Assembly (NCBI GenBank): GCA_965205235.1 | Contig: CBDBGD010000008.1 | Span: forward strand, 265,533 to 329,532 | DNA: 64,000 nt | DNA from: CBDBGD01 sp965205235 | GTDB lineage: Bacteria > Chloroflexota > Dehalococcoidia > Lucifugimonadales > UBA1127 | Reading direction: 5' to 3' | Part shown: positions 1-9,488 of the stretch, in pieces | How positions within the stretch are numbered: position 1 is the first letter of the stretch | Layout: each line of letters begins with the position of its first letter | The notes under the pieces: generated by a model | What the model was told of the DNA's origin: nothing | The model's input: the letters and a program-made list of their open reading frames with translations, nothing else | The model's database searches: none | Position numbers and translations under genes: made by a program

Positions 1-64
1 ACGCCGGTCAGCGTCCATGCCGGCTCATGCACCGCCGTTGCGGTTGCGCGGGCGGGCGATCCGG

Positions 65-388
65 TCAGTCCCTGAGGTAGGTCAACTGGAACTCCCGGGC
101 CAGGAGGATTGCGACCCCTCCGCGGATGGTGCTGGCGAAGTCGTAGAGGGCGTGCATCGCGCCTCCGCTGGGTTCCACGTCCTCCCTGTGCCACCGGTAC
201 ATCTGCTTGTAATCGACGCCGACGGCTGCTGCGAGGCCGCTCCAGGTGAGGCCGCTGGTCTCTTTGAGGCGCCTGAGCCTGTCGGGGAAGTCGTTGGGAA
301 GCAGGCTCCCGTAGGGGAGGCGCTCCTGGTCGTCCGGGATCAGTTTCAGTGTCCCGCCGGGGCGGGACGCGCGGCTAGTGTTGGTCAT
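65..388 (-). CDS. small Xre-like HTH protein
   Basis: A 107-aa cytoplasmic protein with a lambda-repressor-like helix-turn-helix: the block DFPDRLRRLKETSGLTW (about residues 33-49) is followed by a recognition helix ending KQMYRW. The ATG is preceded by TGGAGGAT at normal spacing. It overlaps the upstream HTH gene by 14 nt, so the two are probably cotranslated. The same DFPxRLxRxKExSGLTW block recurs in the HTH gene at 25055-25300, so the two are paralogues. Inferred role: transcriptional regulator of the mobile element; target unknown. Confidence 0.7.
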   Translation of the reverse strand: MTNTSRASRPGGTLKLIPDDQERLPYGSLLPNDFPDRLRRLKETSGLTWSGLAAAVGVDYKQMYRWHREDVEPSGGAMHALYDFASTIRGGVAILLAREFQLTYLRD

Positions 389-656
389 GTCTATCCTCCA
401 GTCTGAACAGCTCTTCGAATCGGGTGATTCCCAGGGCCACTTGCATCCGTTGTCGGATGCGGCCCGAGGGTGCTCGCCCCTCGTTGACCAGCGTCGAGAG
501 GTAGCCGGGACTCATCCCGACCTCCCTGGCGAGCCAGTTCTGGGAGCGGTTCAGCACTGCCAACCGCCTCCAGAGCGCCGCCGTGTCGAGCCGGACAACG
601 GTCCGTCCTGCACGCCTCGGGCGTCCCTTGGCTTCGTTGGCGTCTGGCAAAGACAT
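375..656 (-). CDS. Xre-family HTH protein
   Basis: A 93-aa basic protein with a typical Xre/Cro HTH in the middle (NWLAREVGMSPGYLSTLVNEG, with GMSPGYLS as the turn and recognition helix) and a short C-terminus. ATG with a GGAGAAG Shine-Dalgarno eight bases upstream. It is the first gene of a two-gene overlapping pair with 65-388 and follows the transfer genes on the same strand. Likely a repressor or control protein of the conjugative element; this role is inferred from position and fold only. Confidence 0.72.
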   Translation of the reverse strand: MSLPDANEAKGRPRRAGRTVVRLDTAALWRRLAVLNRSQNWLAREVGMSPGYLSTLVNEGRAPSGRIRQRMQVALGITRFEELFRLEDRHDQH

Positions 657-702
657 GGCTTCTCTTCTCCTGTATCAGATGTGCCGGGAGGAGTGCTTGG
701 GC

Positions 703-2379
703 TCACGCTCCCGGCGTTGGACCCTGTTCACGGGGTGGCATGGCCTGAAGGGACTCCCAATGGCTTGGGGTGCGCCAAGCCAGCCCCAGGGGCCCCAGGG
801 CGTTGACGGCCTCCCTGTGGGAGACCCACAGAGGCACGCTCACCCCCTCCGCCCGCATCTCCTCCCGCGCCACCCGCAGGAAGTGGGTCAGAGCGATCTC
901 GTTGTCCAAGACGACCAGTACCGCGGGCCGGGTTCCGTGGTCGTCGGTGGGCCTGTGCGATGAGTAGTAGCGGAGATAGGGTGCGAGCCGCTCCGAAATG
1001 GTGGATGGGCGCACCGCGCGACGCTCCCATTCAAGGAAGAAGGGCCACGTTGTATCGCCCTTCCTCAGGACGCCGAAGGCGTCGGGGTTGACGGCGCGCA
1101 TCCCGTCGTCGTGCCGGAAGTGGCGGGAGGCCCTCCGCGGTGGGTCGAGCTGCACGATCTCCCAACCCAGGTGGCGGGCTTGGACGGTGAGCCCGGCCAG
1201 GAAGACGTGTACGGCGGCGGTGTGCTCGATGTTCCTGAGGAGCTGCCGACCTCGCCTGCCGGTGACGTTGCGCCACTCGAAGGGGGAGTCGGCGTCCTCG
1301 GGGGCGATGCTCCAGCGCCGCTTCCCAACGCCCACGGAGGTGCGGTCCCTGCGGGCCAGAAGGGTCAGCGCCCGGTCGGTGACGGCCAGCCGCCCCCCCG
1401 CCTCGCGGTGTCGCGCCACGAGATTGAATCCCTCCAGCGGGTTGAGCAGCTGGGTGACCCTCGGCGGCGACACGTCCAGCATCCCCGCCAGGTCCGCAAG
1501 GGAAATCCAGGGCCAGTTGTGTATGACGTCGAGGGCGCGCTTCTCGGCGGGCCTGAGCATCACCGGCAGCATGTGGTCCGCGATGTCGCCCGCCGCGCCC
1601 CTATCGGGAATGTCGGCGGGAACGGAGACACGCTGGGGCTCGTCCTCCTCGGGTAGCTCTCCGCCGGGGTCGGTGCGGTCGAGGATGTAGCGCAGGTCGA
1701 CGGAGGCGGCGACCCTGGCGGGGCTCCATATCCGGTCGTCCTCCCCGGCCAGGACGGCATCGCGCTCCAGGGCGAAGAGGGCGGGCACGTCGGTGGTGGA
1801 GAGCACCCTGCGGGCGTGCCGGAGGCGCACGTCGTCTGCCATGAGGACGAGCACCGCTCCGGGCATGGGCTCCTCGCGCATCCGCCAGAGCCGCTTGGCG
1901 AAGCCGGACCGGTCGGCGGTGAGGCCCTGCCTGATAATGCCCACGGTCCTGCCGTCGGGCAGGGTTACGGCGGCGTCCATCCGCACGGACCGGTACCAGC
2001 GGAACCGGATGGGGAAGGCGATGCCGGAGAGGACGGCGGCCAGGCGATAGATGACGGCCAGGGCGTCGAGGCGTTCCATTAGGCCGCGCCGCCACTGGGC
2101 CGAGAGGGGGCGGGTGCGCACCAGCAGGTGAAGCGATACGTCCTCCTCCTCGGCGAGCCTTCGCAGCCCCGCCCCGGTCAGATGAAACCTGCGCACCGGG
2201 GGGAGCGGGTCGATGGAGTGGAGCACGGAGGCGCAGATGCCGTCCGCCTCCAGCTTCTCCACGGCTTGGTGGACCGCGCCCCTGGACCTGCCGGTGACGG
2301 CGGCCATCTCCTGTCGGTCAAGGAAGGGCATCCAGCCCAGGGCGTGGAGCACCTGGGACTCGCAGCCTTCGGGTTTCAT
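703..2379 (-). CDS. replication-relaxation family protein
   Basis: A 558-aa protein with two winged-helix-like segments (about residues 5-70 and 285-350; the second contains SLADLAGMLDVSPPRVTQLL) and a C-terminal region matching the replication-relaxation family (PF13814) as I know it: an N-I-E-H-T-A-A-V-H-V-F helix, then the PDA motif (about residue 445), an FFLEWER strand and an RLAPYLRYY helix. In Gram-positive conjugative elements such proteins accompany relaxation and initiation of transfer replication. The ATG overlaps the stop of the coupling ATPase gene (4 nt), with GAGGAGG in front, so expression is coupled. No catalytic relaxase motif (HUH) was seen. Confidence 0.72.
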   Translation of the reverse strand: MKPEGCESQVLHALGWMPFLDRQEMAAVTGRSRGAVHQAVEKLEADGICASVLHSIDPLPPVRRFHLTGAGLRRLAEEEDVSLHLLVRTRPLSAQWRRGLMERLDALAVIYRLAAVLSGIAFPIRFRWYRSVRMDAAVTLPDGRTVGIIRQGLTADRSGFAKRLWRMREEPMPGAVLVLMADDVRLRHARRVLSTTDVPALFALERDAVLAGEDDRIWSPARVAASVDLRYILDRTDPGGELPEEDEPQRVSVPADIPDRGAAGDIADHMLPVMLRPAEKRALDVIHNWPWISLADLAGMLDVSPPRVTQLLNPLEGFNLVARHREAGGRLAVTDRALTLLARRDRTSVGVGKRRWSIAPEDADSPFEWRNVTGRRGRQLLRNIEHTAAVHVFLAGLTVQARHLGWEIVQLDPPRRASRHFRHDDGMRAVNPDAFGVLRKGDTTWPFFLEWERRAVRPSTISERLAPYLRYYSSHRPTDDHGTRPAVLVVLDNEIALTHFLRVAREEMRAEGVSVPLWVSHREAVNALGPLGLAWRTPSHWESLQAMPPREQGPTPGA

Positions 2380-4958
2380 GGCTGAGCCTCCTCTTCAACG
2401 CCGGTCTCGGTTGATTCGCCGGTCGCATCCTCGTCGGCCTCCGCGGGGGCCTTCATGGGCTCTTCGGTCTGCTCCCCCTCCTCTTCCCGGGCGGCGTTCT
2501 CGATGTCCTCGACGCGCCTGCGGTAGTTGCCCACCTTCCTGTGGCCGTCGGCATCGGCGTAGTCCGCCTGCCGATTGGACATGGTGTAGACGTGGGACGC
2601 GTCGCGAATGCGGTCGGCGACGGCGGGGTCTCCGTCCTCCGGCTTGCGCACCATCATCGAGAAGGCGGGCATCCGTTCCTTGCCCACGGTGGCGCGGACG
2701 TAGCAGTGGTGGACGGGGAGCGACGTGATGTCGTCCTCGGTCACCCGCTCCTTGCCCAGCTCCCAGACCAGCGTCCGGGCGTCGTTGCCCGCCACCTGGA
2801 AGACGGCCAGGCATCCGATGTTGGCGAGCAGGGTGTCCCGCATGGTCCGGGAGAGATCGTCCAGCTTAGCGAGGCTCTGGGTCGCCAGCACGAAGCTGGC
2901 CCCGAACTTCCCAAGCTCGGAGAGCATCGACTCGTAGTCCACGCCGGGCATGGACTGCATCTCGTCGACCACCACCAGCGCGCCCCGGCGTCTGCTCAGG
3001 GGCAGCCGTCCCTGCTCCCGGATAACGGCGTCCACGAGGTTGAGCATCGACGCGCCCACGAGGGCGGCCACGTCCCGGCCCACCGTGCCCTGGGAGGTCG
3101 AGACCAGCAGGACGCCGCCTTCGTGGATGGTGCGGCGCAGGTTGAGGGTGGAGCGGCGCTGGCCCAGGATGGCCCGCGCCCGCTTCGACGACGCGTAGTA
3201 GGAGAGGCGGGTCTGGACGGGGGCCAGGGAGTCGGCCCTGTAGTCGCGGCTCCAGCCGGCGAAGGTGTTGCCCCACCACTCCAGCAGGTAGGGGTCGGAG
3301 ACCTTCTTCAGCACGTCCTTGCGGAACTTCTCCACCGACAGGAGCTTGAGGCCGTCGAGGATGGTGTACTGCCGCTCCTCCTCCACCTGCTCGTTGGCCT
3401 CGTGGAGGGTCTTCACCGTCTGTTCGAGGATGGACTGCATCCTCGGCCCCCACTGGTCCCAGAGTCCCTTGGCCACGCGGACCACGGAGTCAGCGGTGCG
3501 GTCGCGGTCGGCGAATATCCTCGTGTCCAGCAGGTTGATGCCGGGGGAGCGGGTCTCGTCCGAAAGGTCGATGAGCCGCACCCGGTCGATGAGTTCCTCA
3601 GGGACGTGCTCCATGAGCCCGGCCACCAGGTCGGTGTGGGGGTCGATGACGATGATGGCGTCGCCGTCCCTGCCCGCCGCCTGCTCCCGCATCTTGTGGA
3701 CGGCGACGTGGTGCATGAGCGTGCTCTTGCCCATGCGGGTGCGGGCGACGTAGAGGTGGTGGCGGCGGAGCAGGTCCTCGGGGAAACGGATGTCACGCTT
3801 GGCCCCGGCGGTGGTGTCTCCCACCAGCGCGCCGCCCTTCACGCCCTTGGCCAGGGGGCTAAGCGCCTTGGCGCCGGAGCGCTCGACCAGGGGCGTCTCG
3901 TCACCCGCGCCCGGCGGATGCCAGAGCGAGGCGACCTCGCGCACGCCCAGGACGCTGCGCCTGCCAAACAGGCCGACGCCGGACGGGTGCAGCATGTCGG
4001 GGTTGGGGACGACGGGCTGGACCTTTCCGACCTTGAACCTCGCGCCGGCGGGGTTGTCGTAGTGACGGTAGGCGGCGGCGAGGGCGCTGAGCAGCTCCCT
4101 GGCCCGGTGGTGCTCCGTGCTGGTGGGCAGCACCGCGACGATCTGGAGCTCGGCGTCGAAGGCGATGCGGGAGACCTTCTCTCGTATGAGCAGCGGGTCT
4201 TCGACACGGCTCCTAGCCTTCTTCCAGCGATGCCAGGCGATGCCGCCCGCGGCCATTCCCAGCGCCGTTCCCATGCCCAGCAGCGCCGCCTTCCACACCT
4301 CGCCGTCCTGCACCCAGAGGTAGCACCTGAGGGCGGCCAGGGCGCCGATGCCGAGGACGGCCATCGTCACGCCGTCCAGCTGCAGGGGCTTGGTGGTGAA
4401 GGTGTAGGCCGGCTCGCCGGACCCCATGCCAGGCCGCCTGTGGGCCTTTTCGAGATAGCCCTGCGACCAGTCGGGTCCCAGGGAGCGCAGCATCAGCCTC
4501 GCCACCACCCGCTCCCTCTCATAGAGGGCGGAGAGGGCGCCCATCAGGGCGATGAGGGGGTCGGAGCCGGCGTCGAGCAAGTCGTCGTCCCGGAAGGTGC
4601 GCAGGGGCACGTACTCGGGAGCGTCGGCCCTGAGCGTGATCGACCACGCCTGCTCTCCCTGGCCCAGCCGCAGGGGGTCGTCCTCCGGGTCGACCTTCTG
4701 GATGCGGGCCTGGGGGTAGTGGGCGGAGATCTGGCCGCGCACCACCCGGTCGTCGAGGCAGCGGGCCATGAGGGTCACGCCGTCCATGTCCCCGGCCAGC
4801 TCCAGGGAGAAGGGCTCGGGGACGGCGATGGACTGGAGGAGGTTCTCGACACCAAGGAGGGTGCGCTCTCCGGCCCTGGGCGGCGTCACCGCCAGCAGGA
4901 CCGGGCCTCTCTCCTCGGCGTCCTCTCCAAACAGGATGCTCTTGGGGTTCAGCTTCAC
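2376..4958 (-). CDS. VirD4/TraD-like coupling ATPase
   Basis: An 860-aa membrane-anchored ATPase that should link processed DNA to the secretion channel. Visible features: two hydrophobic segments around residues 195-245 (including VTMAVLGIGALAALRCY), Walker A ARTRMGKST with GKST at residues 410-413, Walker B VVVDE with D665-E666, and a highly acidic C-terminal tail rich in Glu. The first Walker A glycine is alanine, as is common in this family. GTG start with AAGGAGT upstream. It lies between virB4 and the replication-relaxation gene, the usual order for conjugative loci. Family-level assignment is firm; the exact subfamily (TraD, TraG or DUF87-type) is not settled. Confidence 0.85.
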   Translation of the reverse strand: MKLNPKSILFGEDAEERGPVLLAVTPPRAGERTLLGVENLLQSIAVPEPFSLELAGDMDGVTLMARCLDDRVVRGQISAHYPQARIQKVDPEDDPLRLGQGEQAWSITLRADAPEYVPLRTFRDDDLLDAGSDPLIALMGALSALYERERVVARLMLRSLGPDWSQGYLEKAHRRPGMGSGEPAYTFTTKPLQLDGVTMAVLGIGALAALRCYLWVQDGEVWKAALLGMGTALGMAAGGIAWHRWKKARSRVEDPLLIREKVSRIAFDAELQIVAVLPTSTEHHRARELLSALAAAYRHYDNPAGARFKVGKVQPVVPNPDMLHPSGVGLFGRRSVLGVREVASLWHPPGAGDETPLVERSGAKALSPLAKGVKGGALVGDTTAGAKRDIRFPEDLLRRHHLYVARTRMGKSTLMHHVAVHKMREQAAGRDGDAIIVIDPHTDLVAGLMEHVPEELIDRVRLIDLSDETRSPGINLLDTRIFADRDRTADSVVRVAKGLWDQWGPRMQSILEQTVKTLHEANEQVEEERQYTILDGLKLLSVEKFRKDVLKKVSDPYLLEWWGNTFAGWSRDYRADSLAPVQTRLSYYASSKRARAILGQRRSTLNLRRTIHEGGVLLVSTSQGTVGRDVAALVGASMLNLVDAVIREQGRLPLSRRRGALVVVDEMQSMPGVDYESMLSELGKFGASFVLATQSLAKLDDLSRTMRDTLLANIGCLAVFQVAGNDARTLVWELGKERVTEDDITSLPVHHCYVRATVGKERMPAFSMMVRKPEDGDPAVADRIRDASHVYTMSNRQADYADADGHRKVGNYRRRVEDIENAAREEEGEQTEEPMKAPAEADEDATGESTETGVEEEAQP

Positions 4959-4988
4959 TGCTCTACTCCTTCCTCTATTGGCCTATCG

Positions 4989-7397
4989 CTATCCGTCCGC
5001 GGTCGCTTCCTCTACAGCCGGCGCGGTGCGCCGACCGTGCTGGCCCGGCCGCCACTCGATGACGGCCGTTTCCTCCGGGGTGGCCTCGATACGGACGGGG
5101 AAGCGGTTGCCTCGCGCCAGCAGCAGCCCGTCTCCCCTGGGGCAGGACAGGAGCCAGCGTTGGAGTTCCTCGGGCAGGTCGAATGCGTCGCCGACGGTGC
5201 CGATGGCCGCGGCGTCCTGCTGGAGCAGGAGCTTGAAGGCGGCATTCTGAAGCAGGGCGCGCCCGGAGTGTCCGGTGATGGTTCTCGACGAGTCCTCGGA
5301 GAGGAGGTCCTGCACGTCCTGGGTGATGAACTGCAACCCCAGCCGGTGCTTCCTGGCCCGCTTCGCCATCGACACCATGAAGGCCGCGCCCTCGGGGTGC
5401 TGCATGATCGACCACACCTCGTCGACGACCAGCAGGCGGGGCTTGGGGTCCCGGGCGGCGGCGGCCCACACCGTCTCGGTGCAGACCATCGCGGCGGCGG
5501 GACGCAACTCGGGTTCGAGGAGGCGCAGGTCGAAGACCGTCACCAGCGCTTCGTCGCCGAGCAGGTCGTCGCCCTCGTCGGACAGAAGGTGCCGGAGGCT
5601 GCCGGTGGCGAAGGGCCGGAGCAGCCGTGCGAGGTCGGGGTCACCGGCCTCGCTCTCCTGCAGATACCTGTAGAAGTCGCGGAAGCCGGTGCGCTCTCGG
5701 GGCTGGGCGTAGTAACCCGCCAAGGCGTGGTCCAACGACGCCCTCCGCTCCGCGCCCAAGCTCTCGCCCACCATGACCTCGATAAGCCTTCTGAGGCTCC
5801 CGATGCGCTGGAGCATCTCCTCGGAGTCGCCCCGCTTGATGACGAAGGGGTTCATCCCCTCGCCGGGGACGCCGGGGGACAGGACGCGGCCTCCGGCTGC
5901 GCGGGCCATGTCCGCGTACTCGCCCTCGGGGTCGATGACGTAGGCCGTGATGCCTCTCGTCAGGCCCCTGAGCACGCCGAGCTTGGTCGAGAAACTCTTG
6001 CCGCTGCCGGACCGTGCCAGGACGGCGGTGTTGGCGTTGAGATGCGTGCCGTCCCAGGGATCGTAGACCACCGGCGAGCAGGCCCGCATGTCGATGCCGT
6101 AGAGGGTGCCGCTCCGGGTGTCCAGGTCGGGCGGCGAGAAGGGGAAGAGGCGGGCGATGCTGGACGTGTCCAGGCTGCGCCACTCGGCCACGGCGTTCAG
6201 GGCCAGAGGCAGTGTCGAAAGCAGCCCCTCGCGCTGGCGGAAGGCGAGGTTGTCCAGCTTGCCCAGGGTGGCGGCGAAGTGGGCCTTGGCCCGCTGCGTC
6301 ATCTCCTTCAGCGACGCCTCATCCTTCGCGTGAAGGGTTACGGACAGGGATGAGTGAAACAGCCGCTCCCTCCCCCGCTGCACCTCGTCCCTGAGTCGGG
6401 TGATGTCCTCCAGGGCGATCTCCGCCTCCGGGGACATCGTTCTGCCCCGCTTGAATGAGAGACTCTGCGCGGACTCGAAGCGGACCTTCTGCCACTCCAG
6501 CGTCCTGGCCGCCTGCTCGGCGGGAATGGGACCGACGTGGACGGAGAGGTCCATGGGCGCTCCCGCCGCCATCAGCCCCTGCAGGAAGCCGGGGGCGAGG
6601 GACCGGGGCCACTTGCCCAGGTGGAGGGAGCGGACCAGCCGGTCTCCGACGCGCACTTCGCGACGGTTGATCTCCACCTCGACGGGACTCTCCTCGTCGA
6701 AGTCCGAGGGCGAGCCGCCGAGGGTCGCGGAGACGAGGAACATCCGTAGCTGCCTGCCCTTCAACTGGTGGACGGACAGCCCGGCCCTCGCCAGCAGGCC
6801 GCGCAGGTCGTGGATGCGGGGGAACTCGCACACGGCGTAGAAGCGCCGGTCGAGGATGCCGTCCCTCGATTCAAGGTCGGTGAGCAGCCGCTGGAGGGAC
6901 TCGCCCGCCGCCCTCGTCTGGGGCGGCAGGTCGCCGGGCTGGGCCTCCTGCAGTCTCTCCCGCATCCGGCCCAGGCGCGGCGGGTGCTGCCTGATGAGCA
7001 GCTGCGCCGGGAAGTCCAGCGCGTTCAGGGCCCCGGCGAAGGCCCCCAGCTTCGGCTCATCGAGCTCCAGGCCCATCACCTCGCAGACGCCCAGCTTCAC
7101 CCCGTCCAGGCGGACGGGTCCGTCCTCCTCGAGATGTGAGAGCATGAAGAAGAGGGGCAGCTCTGGCGGCGGCTTAGGGACCGGAGCGGGGGCGCCAGAG
7201 ACGGGTCCGACGCTGGCGGCGGGTCCGTCTTCCGGCCTCTCCCCCGGAGGCTCCTGCGCTCCCCGTCCCAACAGTCGCCGGATGCGCTCCTTCAACGGCG
7301 TTCCAGGCGCGGCTGCCGGTGTCTCGCGGGGGGCTCCGGCATCTTCCGGCCGGGTCTGCGTTCCTCGCATCGTCATTCGTTCAAGCAGCTTCTTCAA
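4989..7397 (-). CDS. virB4: VirB4/TraC-type conjugation ATPase
   Basis: An 802-aa cytoplasmic ATPase powering the type IV secretion channel. The N-terminal half is the variable VirB4 domain, preceded by a Pro-rich linker (residues about 15-75). Walker A is ARSGSGKS with K467, followed by a VIDPEGEY strand typical of VirB4/TraC proteins. Walker B is LLVVDEVWS with D659-E660. C-terminal sequence ITQDVQDLL matches the conserved QD motif. The start is taken as TTG at 7397 with AAAGGA about ten bases before it; an ATG eight codons in is a possible alternative. Genes on both sides are in the same operon. Confidence 0.9.
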   Translation of the reverse strand: MKKLLERMTMRGTQTRPEDAGAPRETPAAAPGTPLKERIRRLLGRGAQEPPGERPEDGPAASVGPVSGAPAPVPKPPPELPLFFMLSHLEEDGPVRLDGVKLGVCEVMGLELDEPKLGAFAGALNALDFPAQLLIRQHPPRLGRMRERLQEAQPGDLPPQTRAAGESLQRLLTDLESRDGILDRRFYAVCEFPRIHDLRGLLARAGLSVHQLKGRQLRMFLVSATLGGSPSDFDEESPVEVEINRREVRVGDRLVRSLHLGKWPRSLAPGFLQGLMAAGAPMDLSVHVGPIPAEQAARTLEWQKVRFESAQSLSFKRGRTMSPEAEIALEDITRLRDEVQRGRERLFHSSLSVTLHAKDEASLKEMTQRAKAHFAATLGKLDNLAFRQREGLLSTLPLALNAVAEWRSLDTSSIARLFPFSPPDLDTRSGTLYGIDMRACSPVVYDPWDGTHLNANTAVLARSGSGKSFSTKLGVLRGLTRGITAYVIDPEGEYADMARAAGGRVLSPGVPGEGMNPFVIKRGDSEEMLQRIGSLRRLIEVMVGESLGAERRASLDHALAGYYAQPRERTGFRDFYRYLQESEAGDPDLARLLRPFATGSLRHLLSDEGDDLLGDEALVTVFDLRLLEPELRPAAAMVCTETVWAAAARDPKPRLLVVDEVWSIMQHPEGAAFMVSMAKRARKHRLGLQFITQDVQDLLSEDSSRTITGHSGRALLQNAAFKLLLQQDAAAIGTVGDAFDLPEELQRWLLSCPRGDGLLLARGNRFPVRIEATPEETAVIEWRPGQHGRRTAPAVEEATADG

Positions 7398-7416
7398 CTC
7401 GGTGGCTTCCTTTGCT

Positions 7417-7749
7417 CTAGGGTGTTGGAAGGGGGACGATGCCGCTCTTCAGCAGCGCGGCCACGCCCTTGGCGGACAGCACCAGGACCAGGCCGATGAC
7501 GGCCAGGACGACGGCGGTCTTCGCAGAGCCGCCCCCGCGCTCGCCGCCGCCCTCGGCCATCAGGACGAAGCCCGCCCAGACGATGGCGAATACGCAGAGG
7601 CCGGAGCCGGCGTAGGCCATCGCCGTGAGCACGCGGTCGAAGGCGGCGAGCATCGCCTGCTCTTCCGCCGGGGCTGCGCCGGTCATCGCCAGCGCAACCC
7701 CGGCCAGGAGCGTGGTCGCCGTGGCCCGCCTCACCAGGGCCACTCCCAT
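7417..7749 (-). CDS. TrbC/VirB2-like pilin candidate 1
   Basis: About 110 aa with a cleavable-looking signal peptide (TLLAGVALAMTGAAPAEE), then two transmembrane helices (around AMAYAGSGLCVFAIVWAGFV and TAVVLAVIGLVLVLSAKG) separated by a short Gly-rich loop. This is the architecture of VirB2/TrbC pilins. ATG at 7749 has GAGGGG five bases upstream and lies within the end of the PrgI fusion gene (19-nt overlap); an in-frame GTG at 7767 is an alternative. It immediately precedes virB4. Assignment rests on size, topology and position. Confidence 0.62.
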   Translation of the reverse strand: MGVALVRRATATTLLAGVALAMTGAAPAEEQAMLAAFDRVLTAMAYAGSGLCVFAIVWAGFVLMAEGGGERGGGSAKTAVVLAVIGLVLVLSAKGVAALLKSGIVPLPTP

Positions 7750-9461
7750 CCGAGCCCCTCGAACCACTCACGCAGCCCGTCGGCGGGCTCCTGCTCGGCG
7801 GGCGGGTCCTCCGGCTCGGGTTCCGGCAAGGCCAGGACGGCGTAGGGCTCGTCGGCCCCCACGCCGGACGGCACAAGGGCAAGGCTCTCCTCGCGGGTGC
7901 GGGTCACGGGCTCCCGCTCCTCCGTCTCGGCCTTGACGTGCTCCTTGTGCAGCACGTCGACCGTCACGTCCTGGGTGATGGTCGTGCTGGGGACGTGGGC
8001 ATGGGCCGTCGCCGTGGCTGACTCCGTTTGGCCGTCCTCAGTGGTCACGGTGACCGTCTGGCTGTCGTAGTCGCTGGCCCCAGGGCGGTGGATCTGCACG
8101 GTCTTGGTGACCTGTTCGACCCGCTCAGGGTGATGGGTGAGCACGGTCAACGGAGGTACGGGGATGCGCAGGCTCGCCTCAAGGCTGGCGCCCAGACTCA
8201 CGGCGTGGACCGCCTCGCCGGTGGGCACGCTGAGTCGGAATCGGGTCTCGCCGTCGGGGACGAACGCGATGCTGGCGCTCGCTGGGCCGGCGGTTGCGTC
8301 GACCATCCCGGTGACGGCCGTCACCCCGGCGTCGAGGAGCGTCGTCTCGGTGACGCTCTCGTGTCCGGCCACAGTCTGAAGCTCGACGGGGTGCTCGATG
8401 GCCGTCACGCACTCGGACTCGATGACGCCCTCGACAAACCCCGGCCTCCAGCCGAGGGACGTCACCTTCAGGTCGCAGAGCTCACCCTCGACCTCGGGGA
8501 GCGGGTACGGGATCCTGTCGTGCTCGACGGTGAGCGCCCCGGCCTGGCCGAGGCCGTCCTCCCACGACACGGTGAATGACGGCACGGGCCCGTACAGCGG
8601 GAGCGAGTAGTCGACGCGTTCGCCCTCGGCAAGGGTCGCCGAGCTCCAGAACCGCAGCCGCGTCCCGGTCGGCCCGCCGAATGCCCTGACGCGGATGTCC
8701 AGGTCCGTGGCTGCCCGGAAGGTGACGGCGGCGCGTTTACCGGAGACGGTCAAGCCCTCGACGAATATCCGCCGTCCCTCCACCGGCTCGTTCAGCTGGA
8801 AGCCGACCTCGTCACGCCAGCGCTCCTCGTCAGGGCTCTGGGCCAGAACGCCGGGGGAGAACGCCGCGGCCATCGCCACCAAGACGACGGCCACTGCGGC
8901 GAGCCAACCCCTCCGGGGTCCGCTGCGCCTGCTCTCCAGCGTCTCGACCCTCTTGCCATGATTCTTGCGGTGTCCCGCGTCCTTGCGACGCTTGCCGAAC
9001 CAGCCGTGGGGACGGAAGGGCATCCGCCCATCGCGGCGGTCTCTCCGCCGGTTCTTCTTCTTGCTCCGCAGATTGCGCACGCCGCGACGCACCCTTCGAG
9101 CCATCAGGTGCAGGGGACCGGGGCCGCGCTTCACCGGCGGCGGGGGAGCCGGGGCTTCGGACCTCACCAGCTGGGCAACCTGCCCGGAGTAGACCCGGGC
9201 GCCCAGCCGGTACTTGAGGAGGTCGGCGGCCACCAGGGGCAACGGCCTGCCGCCTATCCTGCCCACCACCATGGCGATGCCGACGAGCCCGAAGACGACG
9301 GCTATCGCCATGCGCATTTCGGATGGGCCTACCGGGGCGTAGCGATATGCGCCGTACGAGAGGGCGCACACCGCCACGACCGCCACGACCTGCGGGAAGG
9401 TCAACCCCAGCAGCACCCGGTCCTCTGCTTGGACGTGAGTCGGTACCTCATGTTCTCTCAT
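7731..9461 (-). CDS. PrgI-domain (VirB3-like) protein with long extracellular extension
   Basis: A 576-aa protein. Residues 1-100 resemble the PrgI family (PF12666), the Gram-positive counterpart of VirB3: a short N-terminus reading EVPTHVQAEDRVLLGLTFPQ and two membrane helices. Then come an extremely basic stretch (residues about 125-180, dense in Lys/Arg), a third membrane segment (WLAAVAVVLVAMAAAF) and a roughly 360-residue probable extracellular part with beta-rich sequence, ending in an acidic Pro/Glu tail. PrgI proteins are usually much shorter, so the extension is unusual. ATG with GGAGGAGAG upstream. It lies between two pilin-like genes in the transfer operon. Confidence 0.7.
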   Translation of the reverse strand: MREHEVPTHVQAEDRVLLGLTFPQVVAVVAVCALSYGAYRYAPVGPSEMRMAIAVVFGLVGIAMVVGRIGGRPLPLVAADLLKYRLGARVYSGQVAQLVRSEAPAPPPPVKRGPGPLHLMARRVRRGVRNLRSKKKNRRRDRRDGRMPFRPHGWFGKRRKDAGHRKNHGKRVETLESRRSGPRRGWLAAVAVVLVAMAAAFSPGVLAQSPDEERWRDEVGFQLNEPVEGRRIFVEGLTVSGKRAAVTFRAATDLDIRVRAFGGPTGTRLRFWSSATLAEGERVDYSLPLYGPVPSFTVSWEDGLGQAGALTVEHDRIPYPLPEVEGELCDLKVTSLGWRPGFVEGVIESECVTAIEHPVELQTVAGHESVTETTLLDAGVTAVTGMVDATAGPASASIAFVPDGETRFRLSVPTGEAVHAVSLGASLEASLRIPVPPLTVLTHHPERVEQVTKTVQIHRPGASDYDSQTVTVTTEDGQTESATATAHAHVPSTTITQDVTVDVLHKEHVKAETEEREPVTRTREESLALVPSGVGADEPYAVLALPEPEPEDPPAEQEPADGLREWFEGLGWEWPW

Positions 9462-9488
9462 GTCTCTCTCCTCCTGCCTCGCGTCCCT

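Noticed and set aside
2541..6353. 1,270-codon plus-strand open frame
   Set aside because: Antisense to the coupling ATPase and VirB4 genes, whose motifs are unmistakable; long antisense frames are expected at this GC content and the translation has no domain-like pattern.
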